Origin: JAGTVG01 sp942491935
Lineage (GTDB): Bacteria > Bacteroidota > Bacteroidia > Cytophagales > Cyclobacteriaceae
Direction of reading: 5' to 3'
DNA: 64,000 bases
NCBI GenBank assembly: GCA_942491935.1
Contig: CALOCZ010000064.1
Span: forward strand, 186,001 to 250,000
Shown: in pieces, positions 22,088 through 31,681 of the stretch
Numbering within the stretch: the stretch's first letter is position 1
How the letters are laid out: each line of letters opens with the position of its first letter
Translations under genes and position numbers: made by a program
The notes under the pieces: generated by a model
The model's database searches: none
What the model saw: only the letters and a program-made list of their open reading frames with translations
What the model was told of the DNA's origin: nothing

Positions 22088-23566
22088 TTGAACCTTAGCT
22101 ATTTAGATATTGGGATTATTGTGACCTATCTCATTCTGATCTTTTACTCCGGATCAATCATGAAAAAGTATGTCGGAGGAATTGGCGATTATTTGGTAGC
22201 CGATCGATCAATGGGATTCAATTTGGGGCTTCTCTCTCTAATGTGTACTGAGATAGGCATGATCACCTATGTTTATTATGCTGAGATGGGCTTTAAAGCT
22301 GGGTTTACAGCATTAATTGTAGCTTTCCCTACTTCTATTGCTTTTTATATCGTTGGGAGGACAGGATTTATCATTAAGCCTTTGTTAGAGATGAAAATCA
22401 TGACCATCCCCGAATTTTTTTCAAGGAAATTCAATAATGGTATAAGGTTATATATTGGTGTGCTAATGGCGATAGGAGGAATATTGAATTTTGGCGTGTT
22501 CCCGGGGGTTGAGGCTAACTTTATTAATATTGTCACAGGTATTCCAAAGGAATATGTACTGCTTACCATGGTGATCATGCTAACAGTTGTCTTATTGTAT
22601 ACATTGATGGGTGGAATGGTATCGGTCATTCTTACCAACTACCTGCAGTATGCTTTGCTAAGTATTGGTATGATTTTCATCACTGTTTATGGTATATTCA
22701 AAATTGGATGGACGAATATTGTTGATGCTGTTTCATCAAACTTAGGAGAAAAAGGAATCAACCCATTTTTTCCCTCAGCAATGGAAAGTGAATTTGGAAT
22801 AGGATTCATCATATGGCAAGTCCTGTTCTGGATATCAATCATCGTAAGCTGGCAGGCCATATCTATGAGGTTATTTTCTTCCAAGGATATAAAAACGGGC
22901 AAAAAGATATATTTATGGTCAAGTTTAATGTTTTTATCCAGGGCCATACTCCCGGTATTCTGGGGTATTATGGCGCTGGCATACCTGGGTTCATCAATTG
23001 ATTCATTAGAAGCATTGCCATTACTGATCATTAAACTAGTTCCGAAGGGTGTAGTTGGTCTTCTATTGGCTGCGCTTCTGGCAGCATCAATGTCGACCTA
23101 CTCAAGCTATTTACTATCCTGGAGTTCTGTGGTCTCACAAGATCTGATCGGTACAATTATAAAATTAATCACAGGAAAAGAGCTTAGTTCAAAAAGACAA
23201 CTCCTCATCAGCAGGTTTACAATGGCAGCTGTAATGATCTTTATAATATGGTGGTCACTTTTTCATAAAATTGAAGGATATCTCTATTTCTATCTCAATA
23301 TGACGGGAATGTTATTCATTCCCGGAACACTGGTTTGTCTTACTTTTGGAATTTATTGGCATAAAACAAGAAGTACCGGAGCATTTTTAGCTATCACATT
23401 GGGCGCTATTCCTCCGGTAGCCTATTTATTATTATCAGAAGAAATGAAAACTGCATACGCTTCAGAGATGGGTTGGGGAGGATTTTTGCTTGCATTGATT
23501 GGAATGCTCATTGGTAATTTCCTGCATGATATACTTGGATTTAAAAAACAAAAACAAAAAGCATGA
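22088..23566 (+). CDS. Sodium:solute symporter (SSS family)
   Basis: This 492-residue protein starts at TTG 22088, because no ATG precedes the first membrane helix (NLSYLDIGIIVTYLILI). Multiple hydrophobic helices, about thirteen, span the length. The family core GMITYVYYAEMGFKAG, helix LLALLLAASMSTYSSYLLSWSS and polar kinks are characteristic of the LeuT-fold SSS transporters. It imports a sugar, sugar acid, amino acid or similar solute using Na+. The gene stop overlaps the next ATG by four bases (23563-23566), so the small downstream protein is translationally coupled. In this window, which lacks SusC/SusD, it is the best candidate for uptake of the processed sugar. Confidence 0.88.
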   Translation: MNLSYLDIGIIVTYLILIFYSGSIMKKYVGGIGDYLVADRSMGFNLGLLSLMCTEIGMITYVYYAEMGFKAGFTALIVAFPTSIAFYIVGRTGFIIKPLLEMKIMTIPEFFSRKFNNGIRLYIGVLMAIGGILNFGVFPGVEANFINIVTGIPKEYVLLTMVIMLTVVLLYTLMGGMVSVILTNYLQYALLSIGMIFITVYGIFKIGWTNIVDAVSSNLGEKGINPFFPSAMESEFGIGFIIWQVLFWISIIVSWQAISMRLFSSKDIKTGKKIYLWSSLMFLSRAILPVFWGIMALAYLGSSIDSLEALPLLIIKLVPKGVVGLLLAALLAASMSTYSSYLLSWSSVVSQDLIGTIIKLITGKELSSKRQLLISRFTMAAVMIFIIWWSLFHKIEGYLYFYLNMTGMLFIPGTLVCLTFGIYWHKTRSTGAFLAITLGAIPPVAYLLLSEEMKTAYASEMGWGGFLLALIGMLIGNFLHDILGFKKQKQKA

Positions 23567-23724
23567 ATGGTTATATGATATTTTGGGGTGCAATTATTTT
23601 CTTTTCATTACTTTCATTTATAATAATGTCATTCATTATGCTCATTAAGGGGATACCTGAATTGAAGGAAATGTTTAAACAGCTTGAAAATTCAAAAATG
23701 AATAGAATAAATGATAGTCCTTGA
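23563..23724 (+). CDS. 53-residue single-helix membrane protein coupled to the SSS symporter
   Basis: An ATG at 23563 overlaps the symporter stop (ATGA) and opens a 53-codon frame ending in TGA at 23722-23724. The product MNGYMIFWGAIIFF continues through a run of Ile, Phe, Leu and Ser to about residue 28, then has a charged tail with LKGIPELKEMFKQLE-like helix. It is a one-helix protein with N-in or N-out topology not decided. Small accessory subunits encoded directly behind SSS genes are known in bacteria, so a partner role is plausible from position. It is shorter than ordinary gene-finding cut-offs and is easily missed. Confidence 0.65.
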   Translation: MNGYMIFWGAIIFFSLLSFIIMSFIMLIKGIPELKEMFKQLENSKMNRINDSP

Positions 23725-23847
23725 TTCAGCTTCAATATTCTCTAATATTATTTCAGTACTAACCAGCAAACCAGCAAATATTAACATATTATTTTCTCCA
23801 TATCAAAAAGCATAATGTGCCAGGAACATTTTATCTAGAACCTTCAT

Positions 23848-24627
23848 TTATTTCCCTGCTTTCATCTCATGAAAGTATTTCCGGAGCAATTCTGCTAAAG
23901 GATTTGCATCTTCTGAACAAAAACCAAGCGGGTTATGCTGTCGCCATCCTTCTGCAAATTTGAACTTTTTTGACAGATCACCCATTTCATGTGCCCAGCT
24001 TTTCATGGTATTGAGGTATGCATTAAATCCCTGACTTACATCCAACCAGTTTTTTTGACTTTTATGCTCTGCGAGCATGGCTGTTTTTTCTTCCAGTACC
24101 TCTGTGATATCTATAAAGAAATCGGGATGGACTATTTTATTCAGTCCATTTCTATTACCATGCGGTTGTGCGTGATAGATTGCCACCTCATTTGAAACAG
24201 GTTCAATTGGTGGATCGACGATGTAATTCCTCATCCCACGAATAAAGGCTGCAGACACTGCCAAGCGGCATGCATTCATATGATCTTCCATGTAATCATC
24301 AGGTGAAGGGACCAGCAAAATATCAGGTGCCACTTTACGGAATATTGATGCCAATTTCAACAGAATCTCCTTAGTATAATAGATTTCAAGGTCCGGAACC
24401 AATGGATGATGAAATACTGCTCCCAAATGTTGAGCAGCGTTTTTAGCTTCCTCCAATCGCATTGAAACGATGGTTTCTTCATCATACTCAGCTGTACCAC
24501 AAGATCCATTAGCAATATTCATATAATGGATCTCACATCCTGCCTTGGCTAAAAGTAACATAGTTCCACTCATCCCAAATTCGATGTCATCAGGATGCGC
24601 TGTAATGGCCATTACTCGACATTTCAT
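23848..24627 (-). CDS. PIG-L family N-acetylglucosaminyl-type deacetylase
   Basis: This 259-residue Zn-dependent deacetylase has the metal motif AHPDD at 10-14 (H11, D13, D14) and the second site D115-H116 in MEDHMNAC. A further His cluster near 172-177 fits the third ligand. No signal peptide is present, so it is cytoplasmic. The family removes an N-acetyl group from GlcNAc-linked substrates or other acyl sugars (BshB, MshB-like) and gives a free amine. It transcribes away from a second PIG-L-like gene at 24990, across a 362-bp AT-rich spacer. It likely deacetylates an imported N-acetyl sugar (inference). Confidence 0.85.
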   Translation of the reverse strand: MKCRVMAITAHPDDIEFGMSGTMLLLAKAGCEIHYMNIANGSCGTAEYDEETIVSMRLEEAKNAAQHLGAVFHHPLVPDLEIYYTKEILLKLASIFRKVAPDILLVPSPDDYMEDHMNACRLAVSAAFIRGMRNYIVDPPIEPVSNEVAIYHAQPHGNRNGLNKIVHPDFFIDITEVLEEKTAMLAEHKSQKNWLDVSQGFNAYLNTMKSWAHEMGDLSKKFKFAEGWRQHNPLGFCSEDANPLAELLRKYFHEMKAGK

Positions 24628-24989
24628 AGAAATAGAATTTTCTTGTTATACCTTTCGCGTATCATTTAATTCAGTAAGCAATTTTATTTATAACAATTGA
24701 TCCATTAATACTTTCAAAGCTTAGGGAAACAATTGTTTCTGATTTAAATGATACATTCAAAAATAAATAGTTATTGATATATATATGGGATAAGATCCAC
24801 AAAATAGCTTTGTTATATTTCATTAAATGAAGTTAATTATCGAATATTTCTAAATTTCCGGAATTCCAACTTAATATTGTTGATTTATACGAAACAAGGA
24901 TAATAAAACACTGAAAAAGATTATCTTAAATCTGATTTTGGGAGTATTGAAAATTATGAAAAAGATCGTATGGTAAATAAGTCTGAATT
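24628..24989. other. Divergent intergenic region between two PIG-L genes (362 bp)
   Basis: This AT-rich stretch separates the start codons of two divergently transcribed deacetylase-like genes and therefore must hold two promoters. I see no exact Bacteroidota -33/-7 pair (TTTG and TAnnTTTG) that I would defend, no riboswitch-like structure, and no open frame of meaningful length. Confidence 0.5.
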
Positions 24990-25820
24990 ATGATTAAAAA
25001 AATTGCAGAAGTCATCCCAGAGAAAAATATTATTATTTTGTCGCCGCACTATGATGACGTACCATTGACCTTTGGAGGATATCTTAATGAGTTGACTCAT
25101 AACCAGTTACTTGAATCCAAAAATATTCGAATCGTAAATATTTTCAGCCATTCGAATTACCAGGCAAGGGATGTCGAGGGGAATAGTGATGGCTCATTAA
25201 AAAGAGTACAATATGCAACAGGAATTAGGTTATTGGAGGATCTGAATTGCCTTGATGCACTAATTGGTAAAGGACATTATTCATATGAGATAAAGGCAGA
25301 AAGAGAGTGTGTAATCAGGCAAAAAAAATGGAAACCTGGTGAGGCATTTGAATTTCCCCAGGGGAATAGAAGTGATTTTGATGATGAAGACTGGCAGATA
25401 TTTAACAGGATAAAAAAATATAGCCGGGAATGGCTGCTTTTAAATGAGACGGCCCTCCTACTCCCTATTGGCATGAAAGAGCATATCGACCATATCATCC
25501 TTCGGGAAGCTGTTATGGAAACTGCAAATGAATTAGACGAAAGAGTAGCGGCTACAATTTATTTTGGAGAAGATCAACCATATACTGGATTGGCTGATAA
25601 AGCAGATTGGGCAAAGACCAGGAAATTTATAAATAATAATCCAGTTGATCATATTGATTATCTAATTGATGAAGAAAAAAAAGTAGATTTTGTATGGGAT
25701 TACTATCCTACCCAGGTTGAAGATAGCTACCGGGAGGGGATTCTTAACCGCTCAGTACAATTAAAAGAAGATCATAAAAGCAAAACCGGGGTGGAACGAA
25801 TGTATCGCCTGAAAAGGTGA
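24990..25820 (+). CDS. PIG-L-like deacetylase, divergent
   Basis: This 276-residue cytoplasmic protein starts with a degenerate PIG-L metal site, SPHYDD at 18-23 (H20, D22, D23), and has a second likely metal-binding segment GMKEHIDH near 160-170. Between them lie insertions rich in charge (DFDDEDW), so it is not a close paralogue of the 23848 deacetylase. The family logic points to hydrolysis of an N-acyl or O-acyl group on a small sugar. It is convergent with the PfkB kinase gene, with a 34-bp gap. Function is inferred from fold motif only. Confidence 0.72.
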   Translation: MIKKIAEVIPEKNIIILSPHYDDVPLTFGGYLNELTHNQLLESKNIRIVNIFSHSNYQARDVEGNSDGSLKRVQYATGIRLLEDLNCLDALIGKGHYSYEIKAERECVIRQKKWKPGEAFEFPQGNRSDFDDEDWQIFNRIKKYSREWLLLNETALLLPIGMKEHIDHIILREAVMETANELDERVAATIYFGEDQPYTGLADKADWAKTRKFINNNPVDHIDYLIDEEKKVDFVWDYYPTQVEDSYREGILNRSVQLKEDHKSKTGVERMYRLKR

Positions 25821-25854
25821 TTGGGCAGAAAAAAAAGAATACTAAAAACTGAAT

Positions 25855-26856
25855 TCATATTTTGCCTTCATGGATTGATATAAATTCCAGCAATGAATCG
25901 CTTGTAATACCAAAATGAATGGTGTCTTTTGAGGTAACGGACATACCAGATAAGGCTGTAGCATATCGAAGGCAGGAATCCCCGGTATCTCCAACGATGG
26001 ACCATCCATTGATGACACCTATTATCAAACCTGCCAGGAAAGCATCACCGGCTCCGGCGGTATTTACAGTGTTCACATGAAATGCAGGCATAAAATCTAA
26101 ACTCCCATCTTCAAATGCAAAAACACCATTTGCACCATCTGTCACTGTTAATATTATATCCGGATTAACTTTTTGAAGTTTTACAATACATCCTTCCAAT
26201 ATCTCGGATGTGTTAACATCATTTTTGAGTCCGGATAACATACGCGCTTCATCCATATTGATAGATAGCAGGTCAATATCTGATAAAATTCCGAAGTCAG
26301 ATAAACTCTTAATCTCAGATGTAGTGAAAGACGCTGCAATAAAAGCATCTCTTGCTACTCCCATTTTAATAAATTCACATCTGGTCTTTAGTGGGACCTC
26401 TGGTGCTGCAATTAAAATGGTGTTTGAGTCAATTTCATTTCTGACACTTTCTAAAACTGAAAGATCTACTTTCGAACATGCACTTAGATTTTCGGTAATA
26501 TTGCCACCAGATCCATCAGGATATTGAAAACAAACAGAATGTAGCGTTGGGGTATTGGCAAATATCTTAATATATTTTACTTCCATCCCTGCTTTTTTTA
26601 GTTCTTCCAGGATCTGAATTCCCCTTAAATCATCTCCGATCGCACTAACAGGTATTACCTGAATATCAGGTTTCATATCTCGGGTAAAAACAGCTATATA
26701 ATGCAGGATTATATGGAGTTTACAAAAATCTTTATTATCCAAAAGATGTCCACCACGACTTTCTTCTCTACCCATTGTGTGCCTACCTTCCAGTTGGTAG
26801 ATCTCTCCGGTACCGATACCGCCAGTTCCAATAACTTTACTAAACTTTCTTTTCAT
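25855..26856 (-). CDS. PfkB-family carbohydrate kinase
   Basis: This 333-residue ribokinase-like kinase phosphorylates a sugar or amino-sugar hydroxyl with ATP. The catalytic signature is TVNTAGAGDAFLAG near residue 265, with the base Asp in GAGD (the preceding Asp usual in DTxGAGD is Asn here). The N-terminal GTGGIGTGEIYQLEG is the substrate-lid region. GMEVKYIK and TVTDGANGVFAFEDG are further family strands. It lies 26 bp downstream of the first NagB-like gene and is read in the same direction, so phosphorylation followed by isomerisation/deamination of the same sugar is a reasonable reading. Confidence 0.88.
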   Translation of the reverse strand: MKRKFSKVIGTGGIGTGEIYQLEGRHTMGREESRGGHLLDNKDFCKLHIILHYIAVFTRDMKPDIQVIPVSAIGDDLRGIQILEELKKAGMEVKYIKIFANTPTLHSVCFQYPDGSGGNITENLSACSKVDLSVLESVRNEIDSNTILIAAPEVPLKTRCEFIKMGVARDAFIAASFTTSEIKSLSDFGILSDIDLLSINMDEARMLSGLKNDVNTSEILEGCIVKLQKVNPDIILTVTDGANGVFAFEDGSLDFMPAFHVNTVNTAGAGDAFLAGLIIGVINGWSIVGDTGDSCLRYATALSGMSVTSKDTIHFGITSDSLLEFISIHEGKI

Positions 26857-26882
26857 GATGTTGAAAATCCTAATGTTTTCAT

Positions 26883-27797
26883 CTACATTTCATGATATCC
26901 TGATTCACCAAAAAAATCCCAATCAGGATTTTCACTAATTGGATGTTTAGCGGTTTCTTCTGTTGCTGTAATGAGTGCATCCGGATGCTCCTGAAGCAAT
27001 GTCATTGGATATTCAACCGTAAGTGGTGAAAAGAGGGCTACCCTTAAAGCTGTCTGTTTCCAGGTGCCGGTATCACTGTATACCCTCACCTTTTTTGCTG
27101 ATAAACATTGTTTAACACCAAGTGTTACAGACATCGGTGGCACAAACTGGTAGGCAGCTCCAAAACTCCTTTGTCCTAGTGTTATTATGGTATCGAGGTT
27201 GTTGTCCTGCACCCTGGTTGTGGAGTTGCGCAAATCATTGATGGAAATAGTGCTGAATGGATGTCGCCTGGTTTGATTATAGGCAATATGCCCATCTTGC
27301 CCCCATCCACCAAGAGTAATATCAATGGGATGTTGACTGATGGCATGATCAATATCCGGAATATTATAGGGTGTAGGAAAGAATCGCTGTTCTAGAGGTA
27401 CGGATAGGTCTTCTTTAATTCCATCATAAAAATAAGCTTCCATGAATGTCTTGAAATTATAGGGATGATTTTTTGGTAATAACCTGCCTTGCCAATCCAG
27501 GCATTCGTCCATATGAAACACGAATAACTTTTTCAGGCATATATTTTCATCATTGACCATCTTTCTGAATGGAGCATACCATGATTTTGGCCCACAGGGG
27601 ATGATTGCCCTTGTAATCCTATTGAGTTCGTTATTCTTAACGATCACATCAAGCAGATCTCTGGCCATAATTTTGCCCATTTCATCGGAGCTTTGTACCA
27701 TCCGGAATGGGACTCTTCTTTCCGGGTGAGCGCTGAGTTTGTCAAATGGAACGCTGCACCATCTGTACAGCTTTTTTAATTGATTTTCGTTTTTCAT
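26883..27797 (-). CDS. Glucosamine-6-phosphate deaminase (NagB)-like protein, variant active site
   Basis: This 304-residue NagB/sugar-phosphate isomerase family protein retains D97 in FHMDEC and the WGQDGHIAYN strand at 165-174, with D168 and H170 equal to the ring-opening Asp and His of E. coli NagB. The third residue, a Glu in E. coli (Glu148), is Q175 here. NagB is about 266 residues; this one is longer at the N-terminus. It sits between the PfkB kinase and a second NagB-like gene. A sugar-phosphate ring-opening or isomerase role is likely, but canonical GlcN6P deaminase activity should not be assumed. Confidence 0.8.
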   Translation of the reverse strand: MKNENQLKKLYRWCSVPFDKLSAHPERRVPFRMVQSSDEMGKIMARDLLDVIVKNNELNRITRAIIPCGPKSWYAPFRKMVNDENICLKKLFVFHMDECLDWQGRLLPKNHPYNFKTFMEAYFYDGIKEDLSVPLEQRFFPTPYNIPDIDHAISQHPIDITLGGWGQDGHIAYNQTRRHPFSTISINDLRNSTTRVQDNNLDTIITLGQRSFGAAYQFVPPMSVTLGVKQCLSAKKVRVYSDTGTWKQTALRVALFSPLTVEYPMTLLQEHPDALITATEETAKHPISENPDWDFFGESGYHEM

Positions 27798-27965
27798 ATT
27801 TTAAAAAAATAGCACAGAAAAGTAAAGAAATTTTTCTTTACAAAGAAGTTGTTTTGAAAAGATATTGTCGATCACTTATAACAGCTAGACGTGCAATGTG
27901 GAAAACAATGTTAAATTTTTAAATAATATTGATGTTTGTGTTATTATAACTCGCTATTAAAAATA

Positions 27966-28892
27966 CTAATGCATTTCAACTTCAACCTGTCCCAAACCTC
28001 CCCGGTAATAGTTGAACTGGACATTAGGATGATCAGCAAGCAGGGACATGGGAACCGAGGAATCAGCCAATCCTTTAGATATCATGAAGGCCGTCAACCT
28101 CATACCAAAAGGATTATCGTGGTGGCCCGGATGCCAGATAGATACTTTTTCAGCTTTCCAGGTTTCAAGAGGCCCTACTGTTACAGCCTGATGTGGTACA
28201 TTTTGAACAGCTCCTCCGCCAGAGGTTCGTGCATTTTGCATCAGTGTAAGGGGGTGAAGATCCACCACCCGGGTTTCTAGTTTTCTATACTCTTCAGGAG
28301 GGGGAGGATTATCTACAAATTTTCCGGACCGTTTGGGAGGATCATTAAAAGCCCAATGTTTAACTTCTCCCTGACCACCCTGCATGCATACACAACGTGC
28401 CTTGTTCCAACTTTCGATATAATCGGACGAATCTGCAGCTGGGAAATGCAGATTTTCTTCAGGCATAGCCAGTTCGGGACGAATTCGGCCAAAACATAAT
28501 TCCATATCCGCCTTAGCGAATCCTAAAGGAAAATCCATTGATACTTCCTTTCCATCAACCACCCATTCATCCATGCCCCAGAAATGGCAGTTTTTCAGCG
28601 ATATATTCAACTCATTGACTAATTGTGCAACCAAAGGCAGTTGCTCTGTCGGACCAATCGGCCCACAGATACCAGCAGGTTCGCTTTCTGTTGCCTGCTG
28701 CCATGCATTTATATATTCTAATGCTTCCGCCAGAAAAAACTCTTCAAGTGTATCATACATCCGAACTTCAAAGCCAGTCCGGGATAACTGTAGAATATCT
28801 TTCTCTGTTAATAAGGCTGCATCATCGAGGATCTTTTTGTCAAGCGTAGTATAATCCCACCATTCAGGAGCCAACCTGCTATAATTTCTCAT
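27966..28892 (-). CDS. NagB-like protein with missing catalytic Asp
   Basis: This 308-residue paralogue of the neighbouring NagB-like protein has WGMDEW (D108) at the position of the conserved Asp. In the ring-opening segment it has GGQGEVKHWAFND at 172-184, where V177 replaces the essential Asp, K178 replaces Gly, H179 is kept and D184 stands where NagB has Glu. Residues 195-240 contain an insertion not usual for NagB. It is probably not a normal deaminase. It could be a regulatory partner, a sugar-phosphate binding protein, or act on another substrate. The gap to the first paralogue is 168 bp. Confidence 0.75.
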   Translation of the reverse strand: MRNYSRLAPEWWDYTTLDKKILDDAALLTEKDILQLSRTGFEVRMYDTLEEFFLAEALEYINAWQQATESEPAGICGPIGPTEQLPLVAQLVNELNISLKNCHFWGMDEWVVDGKEVSMDFPLGFAKADMELCFGRIRPELAMPEENLHFPAADSSDYIESWNKARCVCMQGGQGEVKHWAFNDPPKRSGKFVDNPPPPEEYRKLETRVVDLHPLTLMQNARTSGGGAVQNVPHQAVTVGPLETWKAEKVSIWHPGHHDNPFGMRLTAFMISKGLADSSVPMSLLADHPNVQFNYYRGGLGQVEVEMH

Positions 28893-29022
28893 AATCTAAA
28901 TTTTGACTTTATAAATAATAAAAAACTTCAATCAATTAGGCCGCAGCTAATAAATTAGATGATTTATCTTTCAGCTACCTACATACACGAAATCAATTAA
29001 TTTTCTTTTCCCTCAGGTACGC

Positions 29023-30408
29023 TCAAATTTCCAATGCCCGCAACATTTCAATAGCAGCTTCTACCAACATCTCTCCGCCACCAGGTGCAACCCGGGAATT
29101 AACCACTTCATATCCACCCTGCAGGTAAGCATTCTTTGTCGGAACATAGTTTATGGTTTTGTTTGCGAGTTCTACAACGATCGTATTTTCAAATGGGGAA
29201 AAATTCTTTATTGTCATACCATGTTCTACAAACATTTCTCCGGGCAGAGTCACAACTGCGGTACGATCACTAATACGAAAGACCTGTACTTCAAGAAGGA
29301 GAAAATCTTTAACACCAAGTTGTTTTTGCTTCTCCGTCCACAGTATTCTGTTTGAGAGCATACGTTCCAGAAAAAGTTCACGTTCATCCATTTCTTCACT
29401 CTTTGAGGAAAGTTCTTCATTTTGCATTTCTTTTGCCCATTTCAAATCTTCTTCAGTATAGGGATGTAATGGAACCTGTAAAACCTGACGTTTAGCAGCC
29501 AAAGAAGGTTTTTCACCTTTTAATTCGGGTAATATTCTGGTGATCGCCTGAAACAAGGAATCTCCCACTTCTTTTGATTTGGATTTGTGTCCACTTTGTG
29601 GACCTGGTTTTGAGAAATCCCAATGATTTATATTACCACAACACCCGGTAAAGAAGATGGAATTAAAATTGTCTCCGAAACGTTCCTTGAGCGATTTCCC
29701 AAGCCAGTAGGGATAATCCGCACTAACTGAATTCTCCATTCCGGCACCATCGTCCTGATATCGCGCGCCATATTCCTTAACGATATCGAGATGAAGCGCA
29801 TAGTTGGTCATTGAGGCTATTGGAGATTTACTTTCAGCGTCATGAAACATGACAAATCCTACATCCGGGTCGATAGGGCCAACCGGTCTTACAATATCCG
29901 GATTTAGAAACATGGGATTGAATTTCACTGTCCCATTTTTCATAAAGTATCGGCGATTGAAAGCTACGTTAAACTCAGTTCCTATTCCTGACTTCATTTC
30001 GACTACTCTTAAAGACGAATGAGCATTCGATATGGCTTCCACAATTGCAGGAACCACCTTTTTATGTGGCTCATCCATGTGGGTGTGAGTAGCAGCTACA
30101 CAAATATTATCAAACGGTATTCCGGTAATTCTCGAAGCTTCTCTTCTGGCAGGAATTGAGATCGAATCATCGACAATAGAAATATCACATTCAATCAATG
30201 CAATCTCCTCCGATCCTTGTCTGAATACAATGGCCTTTACATTAAGCGGGTCAAGAATAAATGCTTCTTCACCGGTAATATCTACCACTCCAAAGCCCAT
30301 TTCAAGCGGCTGGTCATTATTATTAACAATTTGTTCAGTCCCTTTTTCATTCGTGCAGGAAAAAAGAATCATTGAGAAAGAAATATAAAAAAGAATTCGT
30401 CTTTTCAT
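29023..30408 (-). CDS. Neutral ceramidase-like lipoprotein (PF04734-type N-terminal domain)
   Basis: I start at the ATG at 30408 (MKRRILFYISFSMILFSC), a clear lipoprotein signal; the longer frame begins with GTG at 30426. The protein is about 461 residues. The catalytic domain shows AATHTHMDEPH (the zinc-binding HTH motif) and FGVVDITG, the typical start of the neutral/alkaline non-lysosomal ceramidase family. Mammalian and Pseudomonas ceramidases are about 640-780 residues with a C-terminal beta domain; this form is shorter. Such proteins recur in carbohydrate clusters of Bacteroidota and Planctomycetes, where ceramide is not a likely substrate. Amide-bond hydrolysis of an N-acyl sugar is a reasonable alternative. 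Three further paralogues lie at 41187, 43659 and 61010. Confidence 0.82.
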   Translation of the reverse strand: MKRRILFYISFSMILFSCTNEKGTEQIVNNNDQPLEMGFGVVDITGEEAFILDPLNVKAIVFRQGSEEIALIECDISIVDDSISIPARREASRITGIPFDNICVAATHTHMDEPHKKVVPAIVEAISNAHSSLRVVEMKSGIGTEFNVAFNRRYFMKNGTVKFNPMFLNPDIVRPVGPIDPDVGFVMFHDAESKSPIASMTNYALHLDIVKEYGARYQDDGAGMENSVSADYPYWLGKSLKERFGDNFNSIFFTGCCGNINHWDFSKPGPQSGHKSKSKEVGDSLFQAITRILPELKGEKPSLAAKRQVLQVPLHPYTEEDLKWAKEMQNEELSSKSEEMDERELFLERMLSNRILWTEKQKQLGVKDFLLLEVQVFRISDRTAVVTLPGEMFVEHGMTIKNFSPFENTIVVELANKTINYVPTKNAYLQGGYEVVNSRVAPGGGEMLVEAAIEMLRALEI

Positions 30409-30629
30409 AGAAATTAGCTTTAGCACAAAAATTCACCCGGAAATCCTCAAATTAGAGGATCCGGATTATTCCTGTATTTGATTATTGTTCAAATGTTAAA
30501 CTAAATATAAACAATTAATGGAATATATTTCCCCTGATGCGAAGTCCTGAATAAAAGATCCTTTCTTGTAATGGCATCTGCATTTTAAAGAATAATCCAA
30601 TATTGATTTTTCATATGACCTATGACAAA

Positions 30630-31670
30630 TTATATTTCAACTACCTTACCTGATCTGGCTGATTTATAACAGGCTTCAATCATCCTTTGATTTTGCAATC
30701 CTATTACTGCATTGTTCTCCGGCACCCTTCCTTCAAGTATGGCTTTACTAAATTCATCAATCTCAGCCTGATAGGTATTTACCGGATCTGGGGATATTAC
30801 CAGTCCATCTGCCATCTTTCTTTTTTGTTCAGCATCATATCCTGTATTATCACTTTCCAGGTAGGCAATCATTTCTCCGGCATCTCCCTGACCGATAGTA
30901 CCTTTAGCCAGGATGCTTCCTTTTGAGCCATAAAGCTCCAGCATATTTTTACTGCTATTATCGGGAATGCAGAAATAGGTATCTACTGTCGCCATGGCAC
31001 CATTCTCAAACATCAATGAAACTACAGCGCTATCTTCTGAATTATAAGCATGGACATTATTATTTATGAAGCAACTCACTTTTTTAACGGGTCCATAAAA
31101 CATTTCCAATAAATCAATGCAATGGCTTCCCATATCAACAAGTGAACCACCGCCTCCGGTAACCGGATCTTGCCGCCATGCACCGTCCATTGGAGGATAC
31201 CAACAGGATAATTGAGCTCTTGCAAATACCGGTTTACCCAATTTCCCTTCCCGAATAAATTTCAGTGCTTCCCTATGTTGGGCCATGAAACGCATCATCA
31301 ATCCGGTCCCAAGCAATACACCTTTATCTTCGCATACAAAGATCATTTTTTCTGCCTCTTCAACTGTTAAACCCAATGGTTTTTCACATAATATTTGCTT
31401 CCCGGATTTGGCACAAGCAGTCACATGTTCAAGATGCAGCGAAACAGGCGAGGCTACATACACCGCATCGATCCCTGATTCCAGAAGTTCATTAATGCTT
31501 TTAACTGCCAACGCATGAAACTCTATAGCGACTTCTTCATTGACTTTCTGGTTAATATCATAAACCGATATTAATTCAGCCTGATCTGATTTTGTAATTC
31601 CTTCAGGGATGGTCCTTCTTCTGGCTATCCCTCCTGATCCTATAACTCCCCATTTAATTTTATTTCCCAT
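30630..31670 (-). CDS. Gfo/Idh/MocA-family oxidoreductase
   Basis: This 346-residue NAD(P)-dependent dehydrogenase of the glucose-fructose oxidoreductase/inositol dehydrogenase family has the Rossmann motif VIGSGGIA at residues 9-16 and the catalytic-loop signature CEKPLGL near 95-101. FINNNVHAYNSEDSAV and GGGSLVDMGSHCIDLL are the substrate-domain strands. It is 11 bp downstream of the second DegT aminotransferase, so the pair is cotranscribed. Gfo/Idh plus DegT is a combination well known from amino-cyclitol and amino-sugar pathways. Here it may interconvert a hydroxyl, keto and amino group on the same carbon of a sugar (inference). Confidence 0.87.
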   Translation of the reverse strand: MGNKIKWGVIGSGGIARRRTIPEGITKSDQAELISVYDINQKVNEEVAIEFHALAVKSINELLESGIDAVYVASPVSLHLEHVTACAKSGKQILCEKPLGLTVEEAEKMIFVCEDKGVLLGTGLMMRFMAQHREALKFIREGKLGKPVFARAQLSCWYPPMDGAWRQDPVTGGGGSLVDMGSHCIDLLEMFYGPVKKVSCFINNNVHAYNSEDSAVVSLMFENGAMATVDTYFCIPDNSSKNMLELYGSKGSILAKGTIGQGDAGEMIAYLESDNTGYDAEQKRKMADGLVISPDPVNTYQAEIDEFSKAILEGRVPENNAVIGLQNQRMIEACYKSARSGKVVEI

Positions 31671-31681
31671 TTTATCTATAT

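Noticed and set aside
23250..23300. A tRNA or other structured RNA in the intergenic regions.
   Set aside because: I found no cloverleaf or conserved RNA signature in any spacer; the spacers are short or AT-rich without paired structure.
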